From positions 70,715,022-70,779,021 of the forward strand of contig OZ020306.1 in the NCBI GenBank assembly GCA_963971305.1: DNA of 64,000 bases, read 5' to 3'. The first letter of the stretch is position 1; every line of letters begins with the position of its first letter. The notes beneath the pieces are model-generated. The model saw only the letters and a list, made by a program, of their open reading frames with translations, did not search any database and had not been told where the DNA came from. Below, one piece after another: positions 13,901 through 25,900 of the stretch. A program made the translations under genes and the position numbers. The DNA comes from Arcuatula senhousia. Its lineage: Eukaryota > Mollusca > Bivalvia > Mytilida > Mytilidae.

Positions 13901-16900
13901 AATTCTAGTTAATATACTCTAATATAAACTCTACTCTAACAGTAAATATCTCAATAATTAACTGCATACCAAACTTCAACCGCCGCTTACTCAATTTCCA
14001 ATGAAAAATCTAATTTCACACCTGAGTGACGACTGGCGGGAACATGTGCTTCTTATCTTTGTCAATATCCTAATAAAAACACCTCGTCGCCATTATGGTA
14101 AAACTCTGGTGGTTATAATTGCACCCTGAGTTCACTCTACAATACAGTGGGTCCAAACTTAGGATAAAGTGTAAGATGCGTCTTACCTGTCCAAAGGTTC
14201 AGCAACAAGAAGACCGTTTCCGTGAGATCTCATTCGGTCCTCGGTTTTCGGCATCCATCAGCCAATCAGTGACTTGCAATCCGAATATTACCATGGTGAC
14301 GATCTATTTATATCTAACGGAAACCCCCGTCTAATTTTACCACATTACTTTCAAAATATCTGCTTCCATTTGGGGGTATATTTCGGTCGGGGAATGAAAC
14401 GCAGCAATTTTCGTATAATATTTCCGATTTTCTGACAACTTCCGGTAAATAAAAAGTCGCATAACGGAGGATTTATGGTCGTTTATGAACTAAAAACATG
14501 GTCGCTAGTCGCGTTAGACAGGTTGTCGCTGAATACAGGTGCAAAACATAGTAAAAACTGTTGGGGGGGATGAATAGGGTCGCTCAAGACAGGAAATCGT
14601 TGAATACAGGTGGTCGTTAAGACAGGTTTGTAATTATAGAGTTTTGATATAGGAGTATGTTTTCTTATTTTTAAAACATTTTGATAAGAATGTGATTTTA
14701 AATACATAAATATAATAATGATAATATAATTGATAATACAATCGCACGTTTTACACTGTTTCAAAGTTGTCTTTAATAAGTATAAACACAATATTTAGTT
14801 TTATTAAAAATTTAATATGTTCTAATCAAAATAACTGTGTTTCCACTGTTTTTCTATTAACCATGCTTAAATGTCTTTTGTCGATTCGTGATATGCTGAA
14901 CATATTTGAATTAAATTCAATATGTTGAAAACAAATTTTGAATAATACATGTATATATTTTATCACAAGCATAATTAAAAAGGTAAAACAAAATTCATGA
15001 AAAATACAAGTTGTATGACCATCCCATGCTAATAAACTTGATAACGTGAAAGTATCAGTGAAAAAAATGCGAAACAACATTTCAGCGTTTAACTAGTGTA
15101 AGAAAGATTATGTATCTTTGTCTTTTCAAGAACAAAAGGTAAACAAAATGAGAGAAACACTTCCAAAAGTAGCTGAAAGTCACAAAACAAGTTATGGATC
15201 CTCTTCAAGGGGCGAATTTTCGTCTGATGGTGTCTATAGCTCGTACAGGACTAGTGTGAGATCTACAGACGAAGAGGTTCCAAAAGCTTCAACATCAAAA
15301 CCTAAAGAAAATAAAAAGAAGTAAGCCAATTATTTCATTTGATTGTAGAATAGATAGTTTACAGTTTCTATCTGTGGTAAATCTTGTAATCAGTCGTTAA
15401 GACAGAATTAAAAACTGCAATTTTAACTTTTAACAATTACCATTAAATCGAGTTGATCCTCAAATCTACAAAAGAAATAGAAATAAATATAGTTCTGAAA
15501 ATAGAAACAACTAAAACACACTTTGCTGCCATATCATATCAAAATACGATGATAGAAAGAATGAAATAAAATTTACAATTTAACATTCATCAAGAACTTT
15601 CAAGTCCAATCTCGTTTCAAAATGAGTTCAAGTTGATAATTGTAGTTAAGTTTTTTTTGTAAACATGAAATGTATTGCAACCTCTAAAGTCATCATGCTA
15701 ATCACTTTCTGGTCTTTAATACGCGTTGGTACATTTAAGTTAATGTGGCTTTTACGCGCATCAGGCATAGGAAAAATCATTGTTGTAATTGGATTTCTAA
15801 CATCTGTAAAGGTTAGCGCTGCTGGTTTAGATTTAAATCCCCGTGGTTCGTCGCGTAGTCATTGACTTTTTTTGTTTTGAGGAAAACATCAAAGTTATAT
15901 GTTATCCGTTTGATTTCAAAATTGTCTAAACTCTAAGGGTCTGCCTCTATTAGATCGTGATTAATCTCATTGATAAATTCGTCTCCTGTTACGTTGTTTT
16001 GGTGTTATTATTCATACTATTCATTTTCTTGATATAATGTTTGGCTTTTAAGTTCTTTTTGGTAAGAGCGCCTATAATAAATTTTGAAAAAACGCAACAC
16101 GCCTCAGGCGTACCAAAATCTATTGTAAGCAACTTGGATGTAACTTGTATTGAAAATCCTGTACCAAACCAGAACCATTTGATAGCTTTAACTTTTTTGT
16201 TACTTCCCCTCCTTGATTTGTACTTTCTTTTTGGACATTAAAATTAAATATCACTTCATATTTGCGAAAAAAACTCAACTGCACTCAGCAACTTGAACTC
16301 ATTTCGAAACAAGATTGTACTTGAAATCTCAGTACAAAAACCAGCCAAACACATTTCGTCTAACATAATTTAGATTTTTTTTATGAGGCATATTTTCTTA
16401 CAACCAAGTCGGTAACAATGAAGCGGTGTCGGGTAAAAAATATGAAAAATAGGTACAAGCCCTGGCACATGGAATAAATTATGAAATATAGACACCGTAC
16501 GTCGGTATGTTTCTTTCAAGGTAAGGAAAATAATAATTTTTAATTTACAGTAAATATTTGTAATAAGTTGACTACTCGGTCACAGTGACATATCAATTTC
16601 TAAAATAAATAGCATTTTTTATGCAAAATTTGTTAAATTCATGTAAATTTCGGGTGATTTGCAAACTTATCTTTGAATCACATAGTGTTAGTTTCCTTGC
16701 TATAAATAATGATTTGCACATATTATTGTATTGTTATTCGATGATGCTCATAGCTGCATTTGGCAAAAAAAAACCTAGAAACTTGCATGTTTTTTTTAAG
16801 TTTGTCAATAAATCACAATAATGCTACTTTATTATTTTAACATTACACTTGACAACTTTAATCAAAATAATGCTGATATGGCAAATGTAAACTACTTCAT

Positions 16901-19900
16901 TATATATCATGTTTCCAAAAATTGGAGACAAAAATGGGCTTTTACCATACTTTGTTCTTTATGTAGGTTGTGTCGGGTAATACTGTAAACTCTTTTGTAA
17001 ATGAATTGGAAAAAACATTTTAAGGGGATACGTTACGTTAAAAACGACGTTATCGATAAAATTTACCTGCGAAACAGAAAAACGTCAATTTATGATTTGA
17101 AACGCAACGTCAATTTTACTTGAAAAGCTTAGGACTTAAAAATTAATGTTTATCTTTGATGTAATTGCTTGAAAAAAGATGGTCGATGACCTATGACAAA
17201 ATACATATCGTTGTCTAGAGAAAGATCTGGACTTTCCTGTGTTAGTTTTTGGTTCAAATGTAATGAAAAAAAAAATAAATCAATGGAGATGAACAAAATT
17301 TTGAAAATATTTAATTTTTCCCATTACTTCTATACAAATTTCCCGCCAAAAACGAAACTTTCAAAGTAAATTAACTTGAAAATCGACCCATGACCTCCTA
17401 TTTCAAATAAATATACTAATGGAAAAAAAACTGTTCGTAACTTTGAAAATTCACAAATTCAAAATTTTATTTAGTATTTGATACATTTTATCACAAAAGT
17501 ATTGCAAAATCATTTTTCTCAAGATCTGGTAAAAAAAATAGTTCTTAGACCCCTAAAAGATGTTTTGTTTGCAGTAGTGTCAATTTGAAATTCACAAAAT
17601 CACACTTTGGAAACAATGCACATTTTTGATATCAAGTTTTCTGAGCTGATTTTCACCAAAAACGTTATTCCTTTTAGTGGTTGAAAGTGAACAGGTTAAA
17701 GTTTGATTGAAAATCTTGATTTTTTATTTTTGGGTTAAAAACTGGAATTAATTTTTTTTTCGAATTTTTACCCAAAAATGATCGTCATGGTCCACTCGAC
17801 ATTCAGTGAAAATTTCGTTTCGATAACTGCATTTTTTACGATTTTCTGATTAAGAGTAATATGGGTACAATTGATTTCCAATAGACATGCACAGTTTCTT
17901 TTTTCCATGAGTATATTTCGATGTGTCATGGTCTTACCATTTATTATGCATTTTTTATGAAAAGTAAGATGGTCGACATAAGTAACGTATCCCCTTAAGC
18001 CTTGAAAAACTCTGTTCCAGCAACAACACTAACAAACAAGTAATGGAAGAGGTATCAAAGTTACAAAAACTAGCATTACAACAGAATCAACTAATGCAAG
18101 CAGTAGCAAAAGCCGACAATATCATTGCAAAGATGAACGAAAATGCCAACATTACAATCTCTGAGATAGATGATCTAAAGAATGCTACGAACGAATGGGT
18201 GAAAAATTTGGAATCGATAAACGAAAGAGAAGAACGCCTGAAAGAAGAAAAAGAAGAAATAAAACGAAAAAAGAAAGAATTAGTTGAAGAAGAAAAAAGA
18301 AGAAAAAGAGAGGAAGCCGAAAGAAAAAAACGAGAAGCAGAGGAGATAAAAGAGAAGCAAAGAAGAGAAAAAGAAGAAAAAGAAAGAAAAAAGAAAGAAG
18401 AAAAAGAAGCAAAAGACCGAATAAAGAAAGAAGAGAAGCTTAAGCGGGAAAGAGAAAGAGCCGAAGCTGAAGAAAAAAAGACGTAAAGAAGCCGACCGTA
18501 TTGCAGAGGAAAAGCGTAAAAAAGAACAAGAAGAAATGCGTTTAAAAAGCGAGGAAGCAGAAAAGCGTAGAAAAGAAGAAGAAAAACAGGCAGAAGAAAA
18601 ACGTCGTAAGCAAGATGAAAAGCAAAGAGAAAAAGAAAAACGTTTGGCAGAAAGAAGACGTCGTATATATGAGGAAGAAAAGAGACAACGAGAAGAAGAG
18701 GAGAGAAAAAGGCGGGATCCTAATAACTGGCCGCTGTTTATGTAAGTTTAACTTTCTGTTACAGGTAGATAAATTTCTTAAAAAAAGGTAATAGCATCAT
18801 GGTCCTTAATTGAGAAAGCATTTCATATTGAATGATGATTTAATCAAGTAGTATGGCATCAAACCACCTTCATTCTTCTGATCAATAGTCATTTTGTAGA
18901 TGTTAGTTTTAATTTGTACTGTACGTAATGATGATATGAACTACTTTGTATTCATAGTACTAATTATACGTTGGAACCTCCTTGATTCTAAACTATATTA
19001 TGGATGTAACGCTTTAATTAAAGAACTGACGCTAAATTAATGTATCTATGATGTGCATGCAACAGTAGTTTAATTGGAATAAACCTATCTTTATTAGATA
19101 TAAAGATAACGCTGAGGACCCTTTTGGACAAACTCTCCTGTGTGTCTTATTGATAATGCCTGGTGAAGTTCAACAAAGGGACATAACTTGCGAACGTTCA
19201 AATACTGACATTTATCTGTGTTTAGAATCAAACAGCGAACAAATTGTGTCCTCGATAGTTAGAATAAAAGCTGTTGACATGTCAAAGAATTTTGAGGTAA
19301 AACATTTTCAACTTCATTGCACTTGACACGATACTAAATAAAACATAATTTCTAATACAAATTCACAACTTGGAAAGTATACACGTATCTTGAGCTACTG
19401 GTAGAAAAAGTTCAGTTTGTTAAAACCCTACCCATTCCTCACATGTCATTATGTTATGAGTAAGTAGGTAGGTAAAATAATTTTCTCTAGATGATTTTCG
19501 TATGAAATTTCACTGAATTTTGACATAAAAAAACATTTTTATTAAAAAAGGAAAATTTGTAGGCAGGGTTTTGTTTGGGTAGGTAACGTTTGGGCAAACA
19601 CACTTAATTTATATTTATGCATGGTTATTCATCGATTATAAAAACCGTTTTTGTCATTCATTTGTCGAAAATATGATAACAAAACTGGAGATCAAAAACT
19701 ATATTGCTTTACTTTTATGAAGATACCTTGTGGTGATAACAGTCGAGAGTTCATACAGAACTCGGTTAAGATTTTTAAAAGTTGTGCTCATGAGAATACA
19801 CATGTATATGTTTAAATTGTTAAGTTATATGAGTGCCTGTGGAACGAAAGGTATTAGAAATGTATCAGGTATTTGAAATAGTGGCTGTTAAACATTCTTG

Positions 19901-22900
19901 AGAAGACTATTTAATAACTTAAGCATATGATAATCATAATTACATAACGGCATCACGTTTTACACCATTATCATGTGTACAGAATTATTTTGCTCCTTGC
20001 TTGTTGACTAATCAAGAAATGTAAGTAAAACAACAAAATTTATGTCTCACTCCTATCATTTGAGATCATTTGAAAAGATAATTTAAGAAGTATATGAAAG
20101 TAAATAAACATGAGACCACAACACATATGTTTGCTCCAACTGCAATTAATTTTTATGAGCTGTTTAACCATTTCGGAAAAAATATTCCTCATAAGCAGCA
20201 CTAGAACCCAAACAAAGGAAATCAACAAATCAAAAGATGGTCAAAATGCATAAATACAAACAAAATCCAAATATGTAGAGCTAAGGGCAGAACTATGTTG
20301 GAGGGAGTTAAACCTTAGGTCTTAGAGTTTACATCAATTTAGAAAGAGGTTAAAAACAAAGTGCACACATGAGAAGTAACCTCATGTAGAATTACACCAT
20401 ATCTGAAAAAAATAAAGAGCATACATCTGAAACACGAGCAAATGTTCTATTAACTCCACACGGCATAAAAGACAATTCCTGTAATAAATAAATTATGAAA
20501 GGATATGGAGTAAATGAACATGGGACCACAACACATATGTTTGCTCCAACTGCAATTAAATTTTATGAGCTGTATGGCGTTTAAGGAAAATTATTCCTTA
20601 TAAGCAGCACTAGAACCCAAACAAAGGAAATCAACAATTCAAACAATGGATAGTGTTTTTAATATATTAAAAATGTCATTTTAGTAACCTACTTTAAACC
20701 ATACGTTAGCAAATAAGGTTTGTTCTAATTTCATCTTGTATCTTTTTTCTCTTTTCCAGATGCCAATTCGAGTATATTTACCTGTGGGCCAACATGATGA
20801 TCAACTGACTCCCACAATAAAATATTCGGTCGATGGCGAGACATTTAAATACGGGAAAACACTACCTTCAATTCATGTTCCGAATGAAAAGGTATAACCT
20901 ATAAAAATGGGACAAGAAACGCAGCATACGTATATAAGATATTTACTGATTATTTCTTGCCAAATTGATTATTCAATTGACTATTTTTATCAGTACAAGT
21001 ATTGTCATTTCCAAAAAATAGCTTAATAAATTGCTCAGTGTTTTTTTATCCTTATAATTTCTTATTTTGCAGGGAACTTTAGCGACAACCTCTGAAAAAC
21101 CTTTAAATTGGCTTGATGATTGACACCAGAAGCCACATACAAGTCTGAAGTCAGGACATATATTTTTTATATTAAACGTTTATCTTTTTTTCCTTATATT
21201 TGTTTAGGCTAACTTAGTTGGTGTGGAAATAGACCTTGAAAATCTTACATCTCTTGAATGTGTAGTAATTGCAAGCTTTTCTGTGGAACTGATAGAACTT
21301 GATGAAAATCAGACCAGTTTTGAGACAACCGGTGACAAAAATATACAGCTTGCCTTCTCATCCAACACGTTTACAGGGAAAACAAATCTATTTTCAAAAG
21401 TAGGTTTAGATGCACGTTTAAAACACGCGGGTAAATGCATTACGACCAACATATTATATTAATGCGACTGATTGTCAAACCATACTTTATACAACTAAAA
21501 GCAACTTACAATCCATTGCAGATTTCCCTACCTTAAACTTAAGATAAAGGTAAAACTCGATTTACAGTAATTAATCGTTCTTGTAGCACCATATCAAAGC
21601 TATATTTATGATGCAATTCTAAACGTGATTTTGTATTCACTATTTACATTTTTGTCTTACTTGAATTTACATATTGCATTATATTGGTAATGAACGGCTC
21701 TTCCATTTGATCTCATTTGACTTTTTTATTAGTATAAAAGACAGTCCGTTATTTTAAACACATCTTGTGGGAACCATTGATTACTGTGACATCTTGTGAT
21801 GTATTGTGTTCAAATTTGTGACGATACGTGATATGTTTTAGCAAATAAAAACTTATTTATATGGGAGGTTTCATTACCCAAGAAAAAAATATTATACATT
21901 TTCCTTTCTGATAATATCTACATCTAGTCTACTAGTAATGTCAAACAGGAAACTGCACAATATTCAATACATATCACGTCAATTATTAAACTTTACCATT
22001 GAGACAACGTACGAGGATCAATTATCTCTACGTGAACTAAACGTGAACAAAACTTGCATGTATAATGATACGGACATAGAAAACATTAGGGTAAGCTTGA
22101 ATTTGTTTATTATGCATGTTTTAAAGCGACGTGTGACTAAAATAATTTAATATATTTGTAAACTTAAGATTCTTTAGAAAACACTATTAGTACATGTTGT
22201 TAATAGAATACACATCATAATATGCATTATGTTGATTTTTTTCTAAATCTCTTTGAAAAGTTTTTAGTTTAAAATGGCATTGCTATTTTCTTCAAGGCTG
22301 TTCCAAGACACATGTTGCATAAAGGAAAATGATGGAAGTAAAATGACCGGGTCATTTATTGAACTCAGTTGTGAAAATAAAACAAATAAAGACATTGCTG
22401 TAACAATATTTGATTCTGGTTTATCAGGTAGATAAGTTTTTTTTTTAAATTGCCTTTATTTGTGTACAAAATAATTACTGCAATACACAATCTAACTTTT
22501 ACAGACATTTATGTACTTTAGGGGCTTTTTCAAACACAATTCTGTTTACTGATATATGATCTTCAATAAAAAAACTGATTACCGTATAGCGGTTATTTTC
22601 GTGGTGGCTTAATTTTCGCTTAATTTTGCAGGTCGAGTGGAACCGCCAAAATAAAACCCCAGAAAATATTAATCTTATACATTATATACAAACACGTTCA
22701 CAAACCGCGAAAATAAACCCCGCTATTTTTTTCAGATACCTTATCGCACAAAAACCGCGAAACTATACGGTATATTGTCGTTGCCGGTCGATCTTGTAAT
22801 CTTTCTCTCAAAAAGTATTAATTAGTTCCATTTTATGCTATTGCGGATGCTTTAAATTGTCGTTTAAATTTTGGCTTGTGTCCCGTGCACTTATACCACA

Positions 22901-25900
22901 TCTCATTATCTTCTATTTAAAGGCAACGGTCCAAGTAGCAAAGCCAAGACACATTATCAAAAGAATATAGAAGGTTTAACAGGATGGCTTGTTAACAACA
23001 TGGACTCAGATTTTGATGAATCATTCTTAGAAGAGAACTTTGGAAGCGATTTTGAGGAGGAATATAAGGTTTGTAATGCTAAAGTGGTTTTCCAGTTTTT
23101 TTAAATGCTTTTGACTTTCAATTAAAGCCAACAACACTGTTAATTCGATTTTGACTCATTAGAGTTACCATGCACCTTCCTTAAACAAAAATAATCCCAC
23201 ACAAGAGGTCTTTATTATCCACTGATTATTTCTTTCGTCTGTCATTAACTCTTTAGAGTTTTTTTTCAATTGCCCTTGGTTTATATGTATGTGTATTTAC
23301 TAATACAGTAACTTGGATTTCATTCATTTTTATCCATATATTGATATATAAATTGTTTTATTTATTCACAATGGCTTCCCATTGTTGTCTTAAAATTTCA
23401 AGAACATATAGGCTTCATTAACATGTATTGTGTTAACCTTAAATCTCTTTTTTGCTGCAATTTGAAAGTGACTATCCCTATTTTGTACTAATCTCATTAT
23501 TGGCATGATCTATACTTTACAATTGTAATGGTCGTTACAGTTAAACTAGATTTTTTTTTTATAAAAAGACATTTTGGCAAAAATCGTTAATGTTTTTAAA
23601 GTTATGATTTATAAACATACCACTGTGTCATATAATTTGTTTGATTGATTTTTGTCTTTTTTAAATTTCAGTCTAAAGAATCCGATGGCGACAAAATCCG
23701 TTATCTTTTAGAAAGTCTTTACAACTCCAGTTCTGATGTCTATAATAAATTTGTACAAAAACTTTCAACAAAACAACCCGATGTTGCTGATAAAATGAAA
23801 AAAGCTTGAGTGCATCGGCTAAAAAGATGGACGATATTGAATTCAGTTCTGGTAAATCTATATAAGAAAAATGAGACTGAGAAGGTTATTAGCCATATGA
23901 TTTCTGTTAACAACTAAGACTGCTAAAAATAATAAAGATACGAGATAAAAAGATAAGACAAGGATAATGTTTCATATTTTATAGTTAAATCAAATATTCC
24001 ATGTGTTCGAATTTTGTTAACAATATTCAGGTCAAACGAGGCGCTTCATCAAGAAAATTGCAATACTTTCCACAAACACTGGAATAACAAATCAGTTGGA
24101 ATAGGTAAACGTCATAGGCTTGAGCGGACGGAGTATTGCTACAAAAAGGAATGATGACTATTTGAAATAGAAGTCATTATGGTTGTTAAAGTGCTGTGTA
24201 GGAGGAAACTTTCCCCGTAGTTCTCATTTAGAACACCGACATATCTAAATAACCAGGTGTATCAAATTCAAGTCTTTCGTAATTTCTGTAAGTCTATAGA
24301 AGGTTTGATTTGGTATTAGGCACTGAATTTTCAAAACAATGACTGAACAGTGTACGAAGTTTCAAAACGATTAATTACACTTTCATCATTTCATATAACA
24401 GCTTAAACTTTCATAATCATTTTCAGATTTTGAGAATATTGAAGGAAATGTTCACATTGTGTCGAAGGTTTCAGGTAAAACATGGGAAATTGTGGAATTG
24501 ACGGACATTTCTAACTCATATCCAAGAAAGCGGATGCTCAAACTTCCCGCCGGAAATGACCACTACCAGTAAGTCTAAATTCAAAATTGTATAAACACCG
24601 GATTTCTTTCCTTGTATTGCACATCGTCGATTTTCTTGGTGCTAAATTTGGCTAACTGTTTCAATGTTTTTGGTTTGAGTACTTTTCCTTCTATTTTTTT
24701 TCGGTTTTAGATTTTCAAATATTTTAATTCAAATGTTGCTGATGAGAGGTTATTACTTTAAACATGCATATACAGCATAACCAAATCAACCGTTTTTTAC
24801 TCAACTTTAACATTTGATATTCTAATATGGGTCCCCGAAAAAACAATAGAAACCATGGCGACAATCCATGTTTAAATTCCAATAAAACACAGGTCAACGT
24901 CACAGTTTATTTTGCGGTAGAAATGACGACGTCATTATATGATTTTACGCTGAAATTGCCGACGTCATTACGGATCATTTGCAAATAAACGTAGCAAGAA
25001 ACAACAAAATGGCTTCTGTGGTATTGCACACTATAGGTCTTTGAAAACAAAAAATTGCCATATTAGAATAGAAATAATTCATGTCCAGCTGTGGTTTATT
25101 TTACATTAAACCATGGGTGCCCATTATTTTCGTGTATTTTACCCCTCGCTCCGCTGCGCTACGTTCGATTTAACCATGGGTGCCCATTATGTTTATGTAT
25201 TTTACCCCGCGCTGCGCTGCGCTCCGCTCTGGGTAAAATATCCACAAAAATAATGGGTACCTATGGTTAAATCTTCTAAAACCACGGGCGGCCATGAATT
25301 ATTTCTTAATTGACATTTAGTGACTGGTTTTTAATCATACGCATTGTGTTTTTAATCTTGGGTTAATCTACTTATCATCAGCTGATATTTTGAACGTTAT
25401 GCGTTGTAGGTTCTTTGGTATTGTTGTTCCGGATAATATGAATGAGGATGAAATTTGCGAAGCTGCAACAAAGATTGAGTTGTCACTTTTCGCAACGAAT
25501 ATTTCTATTATATGTCGTCAAAAACACACAAATCCAAAAGAAGTAATGATCGAGTGCGCCCGACTGGAGACTGTTACGGAAAGATTACAACACCTTGACT
25601 CGTTGGGCTTTACTGAGGGACCAGCAGAGAGCACCCCTGTTCATGTTACTGACGGAGAGGAAATATCCTTCACTTTTGAATCAAATCTTTTCTTAGAGCG
25701 GTTTAAGGATCTTCCATTTAAAATTAGATTTTTCAATAATTTTGCTACAGAGAAGATTTCTGGAAATCTAATGGTTGTTGATAAAAGTTGTCAAATTGAA
25801 GATGAGAGATATCATGGCTTCTTAAAGTATGACATCTTACAAAACAGAATTCATTGTTCAAGAAGCGGGAGCATGGTTTTATATCTTCCAAAGGTAATTT

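Larger units (their letters stand above)
6579..14344 (-). mobile_element. Ty3/Gypsy LTR retrotransposon in intron 1, antisense to the gene
   Basis: Two 250-bp LTRs, a 5-bp duplication, a primer-binding site, a polypurine tract, a pol polyprotein broken into three frames and two downstream ORFs define the element. On the minus strand the order is LTR, HhH region, partial protease, RT, RNase H, integrase, accessory ORFs, LTR. It lies inside intron 1 of the death-domain gene in the opposite orientation. A standard gag is not visible. Confidence 0.9.
5958..14636. mobile_element. Old inverted-repeat element split by the Gypsy insertion
   Basis: Left end TAATTACAGTCAAACCTGTC (5,958) and right end reading, on the complement, TAATTACAAACCTGTCTTAA (ending 14,636) form inverted repeats. 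Both continue into 'CTTAA..GACC' and 'GAATACAGG' blocks. Removing the Gypsy element and one target duplication leaves about 0.9 kb of non-coding sequence, typical of a non-autonomous DNA element. Confidence 0.6.

Noticed and set aside
15665..15865. 66-codon frame with hydrophobic start
   Set aside because: Looks like a signal peptide by composition, but it lies in intron 2, has no splice partner and no recognisable domain.
22297..22437. Exon 8 starting after the strong acceptor at 22,296
   Set aside because: Phase 0 gives a stop after 11 codons; the acceptor at 22,267 keeps the frame from exon 7.
25382..25409. Exon 12 starting at the 'catcag' acceptor
   Set aside because: The phase left by exon 11 would create an immediate TGA; the AG at 25,409 restores agreement.
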